From Adiantum capillus-veneris (taxonomy: Eukaryota > Streptophyta > Polypodiopsida > Polypodiales > Pteridaceae), in the NCBI GenBank assembly GCA_014529385.2, contig CM043951.1, positions 110,250,469 to 110,314,468 on the forward strand: 64,000 bases of DNA, given 5' to 3'. Within the stretch, counting starts at the first letter, position 1, and every line of letters begins with the position of its first letter. The position numbers were made by a program, and so were the translations under genes. Of this stretch, positions 42,314-53,055 are shown in pieces. Below the pieces are notes generated by a model. The model saw nothing but the letters and a program-made list of their open reading frames with translations, was not told the origin of the DNA and searched no databases.

Positions 42314-43074
42314 ATGGCGGAGGAAGGGAAGCTCAAGATTGAGAAGTTCAACAAAAAAAACTACCAACATTGGAAGATGTAGATTGGAGACTATCTCTAC
42401 CAGAAGGACCTGTATTTGCCACTAGGCAGTCTTGCAAAGAAGGCGGTCTTGCGAAGAAGCCCGCAACAATGAGAGATGAAGCATGGATTGTCCTTGATCG
42501 AAAGGCACTAGGAACAATCCGGTTAAGCTTGGCGTCAACGGTGGCCTTCAATGTTTCGGAGATGAAGACCACGGAGGACTTGATGAAGTCACTTGACAAC
42601 TTCTACGAGAAACCATCGGTATCCAATAAGGTATTTCTTATGAAGCGCTTGTTCAATATAAAGATGGTAGAGAATGGTTCAATTGCAGAACACCTAAATG
42701 AATTTAACACAAACATAAGTCAACTTCGATCGGTGAAAATTGATTTCGATGACGAAGCGCGAGCTCTCCTTATACTATCATCTCTACTGGATAGTTGGAA
42801 CAGCCTTGTGATGGCTGTAAGTAATTCTATTTCTGGCACAAATACTCTTAAGTTTGATGATGTTGTGGGTGTTCTCCTAAGTGAGGAAATACAAAGGAGA
42901 AGCACAAGAGGATCATCAAGTGGTACACTGTTAGTGAAAACAAGAGGAAGGCCTAAGGAGAGGTTCAAAAACCAAAAGGGTCGTGATCGCTCAAGACGGA
43001 GCAAGTCACGCACAAAGTCAGTTCTTGAATGTTGGAACTACGGAAAGAAGGGCCATGTCAAGAAGGATTGCTAG
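42314..43074 (+). pseudogene. Copia gag
   Basis: Capsid/nucleocapsid protein of the copia element. The start ATG at 42314 gives MAEEGKLKIEKFN, a usual copia gag opening. TAG follows at 42380-42382 and a frame change before about 42440. From there to 43074 the frame is open with FLMKRLFNIKM, EHLNEFNTNISQL and SNSISGTNTLKFDD, conserved in gag (UBN2-type). The zinc knuckle reads CWNYGKKGHVKKDC: the second Cys of CCHC is Tyr. TAG at 43072-43074 ends the frame directly after the knuckle, where intact relatives read on into pol. Not functional. Confidence 0.88.
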
Positions 43075-45449
43075 TCCAAGAAGAAGAAGGAGTCTGAGTC
43101 TCAAGACAACAAGCCAACATCGGAGGCCAATGTGGCAGATAAAGTAGAGCAAGATGCTCTAATTCTCTCATTAGACAATGTGTCTAATTCCTGGATAGTA
43201 GATTCTGGGGCTTCATTCCATGCGATACCACACAAGCAACATTTCCAAGATTACACCAAAGGTAATTTTGGGTATGTATACTTGCGAGATGATGAAGCTT
43301 GTGAGATTGTCGGCAAAGGTACAGTTTCTGTCAAAACTGCTAACGGAAATAAATGGAAGCTTAAAGATGTTAGGCATGTTCCTTCTCTTTGAAAAAATTT
43401 GATCTCTACAGGACAATTGGACGATGAAGGTCACAACATTGCATTCGGAAACAAACAGTGGAAGATCTCAAAGGGATCTTTGGTGGTTGCCAAGGGAGAA
43501 AAGGTCGGTACACTTTACTTGTGTACTATCAACACGCAACCTTCAGCTTGTGCAGCAACTACAGCAATTGAAAGTGAGGTGTGGCACTACCGGCTTGGGC
43601 ATATGAGTGCCAAAGGAATGCAAATCCTTCAAACGAAGAAGCTTCTACCAGGTTTGAAAGAAGTGGACTTAGAGTTCTGTGAAGATTGTGTTTATGGTAA
43701 ACAAAAGGTAAAATTTCAAAAATCGGAAAATGAAAGAAAAAATAAAAAACTTGAGTTGGTTCATTCTGATGTTTGGGGTCCTCCAAGTACACCATCACTT
43801 GGTGGCTCATTGTACTATGTAACATTCATAGACGATGTTAATAGAAAAACATGGGTTTATGTCATGAACAATAAGTCCGATGTATTTTTCATATTTCAAA
43901 GGTGGAAAGCCTTTGTGGAGAATGAAACAGGTACCAAGGTTAAATGCCTCAGGTCCAAAAATGGAGGCGAATATTGAAGCCAAGCTTTTGAAAGCTTTTG
44001 TGCTAGCATTGGCATTCGGAGACGAAGGACAACCCGAAGGACACCTCAACAAAATGGGATTTCAGAAAGGATGAACAGGACAATCATGGAGCTAGCATGA
44101 AGCATGCGGCTACATGCAGGCCTACCGCTTGAGCTTTGAGCGGAAGTTGTAAGTACATTTGTGTACTTAATCAACCGGTCACCCTCAACGGCATTGGATG
44201 GGGGAGTTCCAGAAGAGGCATGGACAGGTAAATCAGTGAATTATGCATTTCTCAAAGTGTTTGGGTGTGAGGCTTTCATGCACATAGATAGAAGCCTATG
44301 ATCAAAGCTAGATGCAAAGTCCAAAAAGCGTTTCTTCATTGGCTATGGATAAGGTGACTTTGGGTATCGCCTATGGAATCCTGAAGATGGTAAGATCTTA
44401 AGGATTAGGGATGTAATTTTTAATGAACAAAATATGTACAAGGATTACTTGGAAAGAAAACAAACAAAAGAAACAAGTGATGAGTACATGGAGCTTGAGG
44501 ATGGTGAAGACTCAAGGAGTGAAAACGGTGACGATGTGCAACAATGTCAACCAAATGAGGAGCCTCAACCTATTCCCCGAAGATCTACAAGAGCAAGTAA
44601 ACCTCCAGAAAGGTTTGTTTCTTCCTTCAACCATCTCTTGATCTCAGATTCTGAAGAGCCGGAATCATACGAAGAAGCTATGCAACACGAATCCAAAGAA
44701 GAATGGACGAAAAGCATGCAAGTGGAGATGGACTCACTACATCACAACTAAACATGGGATTTGGTTAAGTTGCCTAAAGGTAAGCGGGCACTTCAAAACA
44801 AATGGGTGTACAAGCTGAAGGAAGAAGAAGGTGAGAAGAAAAGGTACAAGTCTAGGCTTGTGGTAAAAGGGTTTTCTCAAAAGAAAGGAATTGACTTCAA
44901 TGAAATATTTTCTCCTGTTGTAAAAATGAACTCAATTAAGCTTGTCTTAAGCCTTGTGGCTGCTCATGATCTAAATCTTGAGCAAATGGATGTAGATACA
45001 GCATTCCCTCACGGTGACTTAGAGGAGGAAATTTACATGCTTCAATCAAAGGGTATGAAGTAAAAGGTAAGGAGAGAATGGTTTGCAATTAAAAAAAAGC
45101 TTGTATGGATTAAAGCAAGCATCAAGAAAATGGTACTTGAAGTTCGATTGATGGATGTTAGATCATGGATTCAGAAGATGCAACTCAGATCATTGCGTCT
45201 ACACGAAGAATTTGGGAGATAGGAAGTTCATCATCCTAATGTTGTATGTTGATAACATGCTGATTGCAAGTGCTAACATGCAGGACATCAAAGACCTAAA
45301 AGAGGAGCTCTCTAAATCTTTTTCAATGAAAGATTTAGGTGCTGCACGGAGGATACTTAGTATGAAAATATCAAGGGACAGGACAAAGAAGACCATAAAG
45401 CTATCTCAAGAGGATTACATCAAGAAGGTACTAGAAAGGTTTGCAATGC
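43075..45449 (+). pseudogene. Copia pol, part 1: protease, integrase, N-terminal RT
   Basis: Mostly one frame with stops at 43390-43392 and 43975-43977, and more between 44100 and 44430. Protease WIVDSGASFHAI (Asp 43201). GAG-pre-integrase WHYRLGHMSAKGM with CEDCVYGKQ; integrase catalytic start HSDVWGP. RT begins NKWVYKLKEE, then FPHGDLEEEIYM (44998-45045). After a frameshift between 45063 and 45155 the catalytic box reads YVDN (45248-45256), so the second Asp is Asn. The frame is cut by CACTA-2 at 45453 and resumes at 51434. Multiple breaks make it non-functional. Confidence 0.88.
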
Positions 45450-45452
45450 AAA

Positions 45453-45464
45453 CACTACAAAAGG
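45453..45464 (+). repeat. CACTA-2 left terminal inverted repeat
   Basis: CACTACAAAAGG; one mismatch (A for G at position 9) to the right end. Confidence 0.95.
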
Positions 45465-45572
45465 CTATTCATATTAGCGACGCCGGCTGGGCTAAAAAAA
45501 TAACAGAGAGCGCCCAAAAACTCAGATCTCAGATCTAAGTTTTTCGGCGCCCTCAAGCAAGAGCAGGTAACG

Positions 45573-45575
<3 letters not shown>

Positions 45576-45621
<46 letters not shown>

Positions 45622-45624
45622 CTC

Positions 45625-45655
<31 letters not shown>

Positions 45656-45717
45656 AGAGGAAGGAGAGCCAGGTATGCTCCTTCCCTCTCCTCACTCTCA
45701 TGTTCCCTTCCTCTCTT

Positions 45718-45772
<55 letters not shown>

Positions 45773-45779
45773 TAGTGTT

Positions 45780-45823
<44 letters not shown>

Positions 45824-46045
45824 AATATAAACAAAAATGCACACACACATACATAAACAAAGAATGCACACACACATTGAGAGAGGAAAAGAGAGAGAGA
45901 GCATGCATAAACAAAAAACGCACACATTGAGAGAGGAAAAGAGAGAGAGAACATGCATAAACAAAAAACGCACACATTGAGAGAGGAAAAGAGAGAGAAA
46001 ACATACATAAACAAAAAAACGCACACATTGAGAGAGAAAGAGAGA
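45576..46045. repeat. CACTA-2 microsatellite block
   Basis: (CT)n, (CA)n and (GA)n in the same order as CACTA-1 2215-2680, with different lengths. Open frames here are repeat artefacts. Confidence 0.9.
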
Positions 46046-46443
46046 GAAACTAATTTAACGTCGTAGGAAACTAATTAAAATTAAAAGACCTAAAGATCTA
46101 GCCGACGAGGAGTTGAACTCAAGACCTATTATTCAAGAGGGAAATGGCATAACCAATCTATCATACTTGGCATGGGTGATAGAAAGGTTATACCATTTAT
46201 CTCTTTTTATTGGCACACACATCCACACACGCGCACACACACAAGAAGAAGAGAGTTACAACGTCGTAGGAAACTATCCTAAAAGACGTTAAAGATTAGG
46301 TTAGATGTAGACTTACGTTAAATTAGATTTAGGTTTATTTAAGTTAAATTAGATTAGATTTAGGTTTATTTTTAGTTAGATTTACGTTTATTTATGCTAG
46401 ATTTAGATTTATGTTATATTAGATTAGATTTAAGTCTCCATAG

Positions 46444-46794
46444 ACTGCGATGCCTGCATGAAGCGGGTGAAGAAAGCCCTCAATGGAATATAGGGTATTG
46501 CTGCCTTCACTCATGGTGGGCTCCGTCGATCCAAAAGTGCTGGTGAAATGTCTTCAGAAGATAGGGAAGAAGGTGGATCTTCAGGGCGGCAAGAGTCACT
46601 ACATCCTCGACAATGACCATCTAGACAACCTCTAGTCATTCAACAGCAACTTCAAAGTTAGTAACAAGAGAAAGAACGGTCCAAAGGTCCAATTGCTGTC
46701 GTCAGATGTGGATGGAGATGAGGCAGCGTCACCGCCGGAAGTTAACTCTCACATCTTTAGTGATGAGAATGCCAACTCTTGCCGAGTTATGTGA
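46444..46794 (+). pseudogene. Captured HMA/HIPP-like fragment in CACTA-2
   Basis: Same fragment as at 3046-3396, about 99% identical by eye. It keeps the CxxC segment (46446-46457), both stops (GGAATATAG and CCTCTAG), the frame change and the final CRVM box plus TGA (46780-46794). Because the same breaks are in both copies, capture and decay predate the split of the two elements. Confidence 0.65.
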
Positions 46795-46913
46795 AAAATA
46801 AGTTTTAAGGTTCTTATAATCCCTATTAGTTTAGTTCTTTGTTTTTAATATAACATAATTTACGTTAGATTTAGATTTATGTTATATTAGATTAGACTTA
46901 GGTTTATTTAGGT

Positions 46914-46951
<38 letters not shown>

Positions 46952-47380
46952 GAAGAAGAGAGTTTTAACGTCGTAAGAAACTATCCCAAAAGACGTTAAA
47001 GATTAGGTTAGATGTAGACTTACGTTAAATTAGATTTAGGTTTATTTTTAGTTAGATTTACGTTTATTTAGATTTATGCTTATTTACGTTAGATCGAGTC
47101 CACGCAAGAATTACTTACGGTTTAGGGTTTAGAGTTAGACGAACAGTGAAAAGATCTACTGTGAAAAGATGTTAAGATGCTGTGAAGTGCTACAGCTAGA
47201 GAAGAGGCAAAGGGGTTTTGTCCACTACATGCAGTATCATGTAGACGTGGGTCTGTAGATTTCTTGTACCCACAAATATAGGTATTGACCAATAAAGACG
47301 AGATTATAACCCGGTGGTTCTGATCTCCGTGCACCTCTAGACCGAGGTGTGCGGGGATTGGACATGACTAGAGAATGTGA

Positions 47381-47451
<71 letters not shown>

Positions 47452-47513
47452 GACGAAGAATGCCAATAGAATATTAAATTTGTTGTCTAGGTTATAAGAT
47501 TTTTATCCTCATT
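46795..47513 (+). other. CACTA-2 leader before gene 1
   Basis: Equivalent to 3397-4169 of CACTA-1, with shorter (CA)n (46919-46950) and (GA)n (about 47382-47448). Confidence 0.6.
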
Positions 47514-49236
47514 ATGAGTAGTGACGAGAATGTGGGACCGTCCAACCGAAACACCTATCTCTCAACGAGGGTCTTATGTCCTTGTAATCAATGCAAGCAT
47601 GCTGTGCGACGGACAAGACGTGTTTCTTTGCAGCACGTTCGCGAATTTGGCGAGTTCGATCCATCTATTATAGATCGAGTTGTTGCCAATTATAACTCCT
47701 CGGACTCTAACGCTGGCCAACAAGCAGCAATCTTGCAACCCAATAGATGTGTTCGTAGGCGCTTTGGTCAAGCAGCATATGTGAGGCCACAAGATGTAGC
47801 CTCTGACAGCTCGGGGGATGATCATGCAGAGCACATTCCCAACGAGGCAATGTTTGAGCCCGAGATTGATGAAATGATCGAGACGATCATGGATTCAAAA
47901 AGGCTTATCTATGATGATATGAAAAGTGAAGCCGATACGCCATTGTATAATGGAGCACGTATGTTTAGATTGAAAGCACTCCTGGTTCTTCTCAACATGC
48001 AGGCAAAGTTTGGATGGAGTGACACTAGCGTCACAGCGCTTTTCAGGTGATCTATTACAATTAGTTTACTTTAATAAAACTCTAAATGTATAATGATCTG
48101 ATAGATTTTCACACGACTGTATCAACCGATTTAGAGGCTAAAATCAACCGATTTTGCATGCTTCACAATCCAGTGATGCAAAAGTGGATTTCACAATATG
48201 AGGATGCAAAGCAAGAGTGACAAAGGGCACGAATCGAGTGGAGACGGGGAAGACGACCACCGATGCACTATCCGACGGTTCTAGAGAGCCTACCAACCTT
48301 CATGAGCTTAAGATGGTTGCACAACCAATTGAAAAGCGCACAACAATGCGGTGACAAAGTGACTGAGGAAGAGTGGGAGAACTCTCGGGGTTGCGCGACC
48401 AAGGTAAGTTTGCAATGTACGACTAGCTAGTGACTTTATTTCTAAACGTTTGAACAACCACTCATAATCTTTGTTCGTTGTAGTATAAGTCATACACAGC
48501 AGCATGGTGTAAAGGTCGACATTTTAGGGTGGAACGGATCGACAAAAAGCGTTTTACTCAAGATTGTGGAATCATGGCAAAATTTGAACAGTCTAGTCGA
48601 CGACGTTCCTCTGATGCAGATCCTGTGGTGGCGGAACTCACTTACTTCGGCACGCTACAAGAGATTTTGAGGATCGATTACAGAGGATTTTTTGTCGACT
48701 TGTTCGACGTGCAATGGTTCAAGATAATCATGGAGGGTCGCAACGCTATTGTGCGTAGAGGAGAGTCTGGTTTTCTTGAGGTGGATTCTACTAAGAAATG
48801 GAATGACCTAAGAGACACTTTCGTACTACCCGAGCATTGTGAACAAGTAAGTATGTAAATAGTTAACATCCCCCTTTTACAAGTTATGTGCTTGAAAGCT
48901 CTCATGTAAGTTATGTGGCTCTGGCAGGTAATATTTCATCCTACAAAGTCTACATCAAACTGGTGGTACGTCATAGAGGTAGCCCCTCGTAGTGCAAGGA
49001 CGTATGAAGGCTACCATGTGCCAATCACAACGGCATCAATGGAGGAGATCAGAGAAGATGCTCAATCAGAAGCCGCTGTGGTGGTGCCAGACGAGCATCA
49101 AGATGCTACTACTCTATATGGGGTGCATGCAGAGGAGCTACAAAATGAAAGAGAGGATATGTGTTTAAACGGAGAGCTCTATATAGATATAGGAAGTTAT
49201 GCTGAGTTATGTGAGGATGAGAGAGAGATCTCTTAA
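47514..49236 (+). pseudogene. CACTA-2 gene 1: transposase with central deletion
   Basis: Exon 1 (47514-48046) is open and matches CACTA-1 exon 1. The deletion junction lies at about 48124, inside intron 1 on the left and exon 4 on the right, removing the Transposase_21 core and most of DUF4218. The remainder of exon 4 (to 48403), exon 5 (48484-48846) and exon 6 (48928-49236) keep the DUF4216-like part without the two TAG stops found in CACTA-1. The TGA in CAAGAGTGACAA is shared. Near the junction ATCAACCGATTT occurs twice, like filler DNA. Cannot supply transposase. Confidence 0.9.
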
Positions 49237-49508
49237 AGCCACAAATATTGTATTTGAACAATTTTGCTCCGTGTTGTAAAAGTTCTGGCTCTCTAAGTAC
49301 CTTCCATGGTGTATAACGCTCTTTTCTACTCGCACTCACATCTTTTGATTGAAAATTCTGAGTTTTCGACTTGCCTCTTCTATCACTCAATTCATTGCAT
49401 CATTGTATTTATATGGGTCATTACGTCATTGTATTTAATGGTCTTTGCGTCATTGTCTACTCTATTCATTCAATATTAAGTTTAAATATTCGTGTGTTTA
49501 ATGCAGGT

Positions 49509-50818
49509 ATGGATGATGAGGAGTTTCTTTCTTCTTTGTCACCGCAGCAGAGACAGTGGTACCTGGAGCGTCATCGCTCTGGTGCATCATCGCGCGTTCA
49601 TACTCCATCCGCATCTCCCTCTCTTTCGGAGCATTCGGCGCTCTCCGAAGCTTCGGCATCGACGAGACGAGCTTCACACTCGTCTAGACACAGGCGCTCT
49701 AGTGGTGGCGGTGGCGGTTGTTGTGGGGATACCGCCGCCGATGCCTCCACACCACCTCGTGTTCGACGAGGCTCTTTACCCTCCCCTTCTTTGCCCGCCC
49801 CCACACCAGCCACAACATCGCCATCTACGCCAGGTTTTGCGCGGCTAACTGTTCCTAGCAGCTACACACCTCTACCTACTCCGCCAGGAGCCACCCCACT
49901 CGACACTCCTCGCTTCGGGGCCCAGACGCCGGTGGAGACACCTGACGTCTGTACCCCCATCGGCACGCCACTAGAGACCCCTGCCGGGATACCCAGGTTC
50001 ACGCGTCACCGGCCATAGGGCTTGCCTTACTCCGTCGACTTCAGCGGCGGTATCATCATGGATGATGACGGCAAGAAGGTGATCTCGCGCATGCGTGGTC
50101 TTTGCTCTCAGCTGTTTAGACACTACATACTAAACAAATGGAGTGAAGTACCAAGTGATTTAAAAAACAGAGTCATCATCATACTTCATGATGAGTTTCC
50201 CGTTCCAACACGGGATCAGCGCTTCAATGAAGACCTGATGAAGATTCGAATGCGCAAATACTGCAAACACAAGCGTTCCGAAGTGCAAAAAGCAATCAAG
50301 CATGGGTGGAACAGGCCAGATTGGCTGGCCAAAGAAGATTGGAAGAATGCGAAGAAAGCGGCGCGCGAGAATCCTAACAAGTGGAAGCAACAAAAAAATG
50401 CAGCCAGAGCGCGAGTAGAGGCAGGGAGCTCGCACCACTTGGGGAGCAGTGGATGGGCATCATTTGAGTCCGATTTTGTAAGTGTTTTCGCATTGCTCTT
50501 TATGTTCGATAGTTTAGGGTTTATGAGTTTTTTAATTCTAACATAATGAAATCTTTGTATGTTTTGACAGTGGTCGATGACAGGACGTGATCCCACACCG
50601 TACGAGCGCGAGTACGCAGGCAGGAAGGGCTTAAACTCCCTGATGGACATTCTCAGTTCTCGCGGCGGCATGGTTAGTATTAGGGTTTACTCTTTTCTAT
50701 TTTTTGTATTGTTTTATAAATGTCGTTGTATGTTTATACTTACTGAAAGCTGTCTTATTGTCTTTTTTTGCAGAATCCGACAGATACGCCGCTTGGACGC
50801 TATGAGACGTCTGACTAG
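49509..50818 (+). pseudogene. CACTA-2 gene 2: TNPA-like protein
   Basis: Exons 49509-50477, 50571-50672 and 50774-50818. Same domain order as 8163-9472. It has CAG where CACTA-1 has TAG, and TAC where CACTA-1 has TAA, but carries its own TAG at 50016-50018 (CACTA-1 has GAG) just before the conserved basic helical region. The Ser/Thr/Pro-rich part is intact. With a single stop it is the best-preserved transposon gene of the pair. Confidence 0.75.
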
Positions 50819-51197
50819 ACGACGTCAGTTTAGCCGTAGCTAGATAGCATTAGTTTAGGGTTTCTCATAGCTTATGTATCATGAGACGGATTTTATACGT
50901 CTTTTTGAACCATGTATATTATTACATTTGTCACTGCAGTTCATTTTGCCAATCAATTCTTTATGCCTATAATGTTGTACAATTGTCATTATTACATTTT
51001 CCAATCAATTCATTTTGCCTATGATGTGTACAATTGGCAATTTTACGCTTGTCAATTTTGCAAACAATGCGTCTTGTGGGTGACTATTTTGGGTCTATTA
51101 TCTACCCTTGCACCTTTTTTAAAAAGTGAATCAAGTACAATATGGTTGATGGGTGGCAGGGCATTCAATGCCCTGTCACCAAAAAAAAATTCTCTCA

Positions 51198-51430
51198 GGC
51201 GTCGCTATTTATGGCTCTGTAGCGTCGCTATGAGCGTCGCTATAGACTTCTGTTTAAACGTCGCTATACCGTCGCTATGAGCGTCTCTATATAGCGACAC
51301 TCATAGCGACGCATATACCGACGGTTATAGTGACGCTATTAGCGACGCTATTAGTGACGCCGGGGGTTATAAAAACCCAGTGTATTTCCATCGCTAACAG
51401 CGTCACAAGAGCACACAACCTCTTGTAGTG
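51198..51430. promoter_or_regulatory. CACTA-2 right subterminal cluster and TIR
   Basis: Repeated GCGTCGCTA / TAGCGACGC motifs with some mutated (GTGTC, TAGTGACGC), ending in CCTCTTGTAGTG (51419-51430). Confidence 0.8.
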
Positions 51431-51433
51431 AAA

Positions 51434-52188
51434 ATGCCAAACCAGTTTCTACACCTTTCGCTGGTCACTTTAAACTAACGAAGGATATGTGTCCAGAGAC
51501 ACAAGAGGAGATAGCCTATATGTCTAAAGTTCCATATGCTGCAGCGGTAGGTTCTCTAATGTATGCTATGGTCTGGGCAAGGCCAGATATTGCACGTGCA
51601 GTGGGAGTTGTGAGTAGGTTCATGGACAACCCAGGTAAATAACACTAGCAAGCTGTGAAGTGGCTACTTAAGCATCTAAAAGGGACAACAACAAATGCTT
51701 TTTATTTTGGAGAAACTGATATTCTTCTAGAAGGGTATGTTGATGCAGATATGGCAGGTGACAAAGATACTCGAAGGAGCACTACTGGCTATGTCTTCAC
51801 GGTTGGAGGCATAGTAGTAAGTTGGGCTTCAAAGCTGCAGAAAGTGGTCTCACTTTCTACCACGAAAGCAAAGTATGTAGCAATGACGGAGGCAAGCAAA
51901 GAAATTATGTGGCTTCACAGATTCTTTGAAGAGCTTGGATTCAAACAAGACAATTGTGTCTTGTACAGTGATAGCCAAAGCGCTATCCATCTTGCAAAGA
52001 ACTCAGTCTTTCATTCAAGGACAACGCACATTGAGGTGAGAGATCACTTCATACGCACTCTTTTGAAAGAGGGACAGCTAAAGCTGGGAAAGGTGCATAC
52101 AAGTGAAAATCCTGCAGACATGTTTACAAAGGTGGTCAACAAGGAGAAGTTGAGATTTTCCTTATCTTCAATTGGCATTCAAGGATAA
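51434..52188 (+). pseudogene. Copia pol, part 2: RT end and RNase H
   Basis: Continues the copia frame after CACTA-2 (AKPVSTPFAGHFKLTKD, GSLMYAMVWARPDIARAVG). TAA follows near 51640, then RNase H 51655-52188 with YVDADMAGDKDTRRSTTGYV and HSRTTHIEVRDHFIRTLL. The catalytic STTEAEY box reads STTKAKY: the expected Glu residues are Lys. The termination region (PADMFTKVVNKEKLRF) is typical of copia pol ends. Confidence 0.9.
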
Positions 52189-52237
52189 GAATCCAGGATG
52201 GAAAGCAGTCACAGGTTTGGTTTGGAGATCAGTCTCC

Positions 52238-52248
52238 AAGTGGGAGAT
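52238..52248 (+). promoter_or_regulatory. Copia polypurine tract
   Basis: AAGTGGGAGAT directly before the 3' LTR. Confidence 0.88.
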
Positions 52249-52955
52249 TGTTAAGCATGGAGCCTGATTTACCCCTTGTAAATTTCTGTGGTAAAAACGC
52301 ACATTTGTAAGGCCTCCATTATGAGGAGAAGCCATTGTGCGTGAAGGAAAATCACTCGCCAGAAATAAAAATCACTCGCCAGAAACCAAAGTTTTCATGG
52401 CCAATCTCGACTTCATCGGAATATTCCTTTTCGCCGGGATATTATGGCTGGACGGTGGCCGGAAAGTGGTCGGAAGTCAATGGCCGGTGGGGGCTGGTGG
52501 CCGAATTCAAAAGCGGACTTTTCTTCTCAAGGGCGGCCACACATGGGCAGATTGGAGGGTCTAATTTGGACTTATCTACACAAGGGCGGCTACACATGGA
52601 TTCCTCTCATGAGAGAGGGCAACCCTTTTGGCCTATAAATATTAAAAGGAGGCCATTTCTACACACATTTCATAGTGTGAAGTTGATGCAACAAGGTGGG
52701 TGTGAGGTGGTGAGAGTGAAGCAAGGCGGGAGCTCTATTAAGGGTATAATCCCTTTGTAAACTACTTCTTGTTTTGAAGTACTAAAGCCATTGAGTAGCT
52801 GCTTTCCCATGGACGTAGCCCACATTGGGTGAACCACGTATATCGTGTGTACTCTCTCTCTCTCTCTACTCTATAATCTCTTGTGTGAAAAATCTATCTC
52901 TCTCCATTAAGTAATCTACTCAAATATCTATTTACCTACGTCATATTTCCTAACA
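52249..52955 (+). repeat. Copia 3' LTR
   Basis: 707 bp, with TATAAATA at 52634-52641. Followed by the GTGAG duplication (52956-52960). Confidence 0.95.
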
Positions 52956-53055
52956 GTGAGTTCTAGTTGTGTACCACGCGTCGGAATCTCGTGCTTCAGG
53001 ATCAAGGGAAACACGACGAGTTAGTCGCGTTGTGGATGTCATGGTTGGGTGCGTA

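Larger units (their letters stand above)
45453..51430 (+). mobile_element. CACTA-2, internally deleted relative of CACTA-1, inserted in copia
   Basis: Starts CACTACAAAAGG and ends CCTCTTGTAGTG, with AAA duplicated (45450-45452, 51431-51433). Near-identical to CACTA-1 over most of its length. Two deletions relative to it: 88 bp at the left end, between TAGCGACGC repeats, and about 2.0 kb (CACTA-1 4780-6795) that removes exons 2, 3 and most of 4 of the transposase. The second gene is better preserved than in CACTA-1 but has its own stop. A non-autonomous derivative; both ends should still be recognisable by a family transposase. Confidence 0.95.
41545..52955 (+). mobile_element. Ty1/copia LTR retrotransposon, decayed, with CACTA-2 inside
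   Basis: LTRs 41545-42240 and 52249-52955 (TGTTAAG...CTAACA), flanked by a perfect 5-bp duplication GTGAG (41540-41544, 52956-52960). PBS TGGTATCAGAGC and PPT AAGTGGGAGAT adjoin the LTRs. Coding order gag, protease, integrase, RT, RNase H is the copia order. The LTRs differ at many sites (roughly 90% identical in the left half by eye), and gag-pol has many stops and catalytic changes, so the insertion is much older than the gypsy one. CACTA-2 splits the RT-RNase H region at 45452/51431. Confidence 0.95.
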
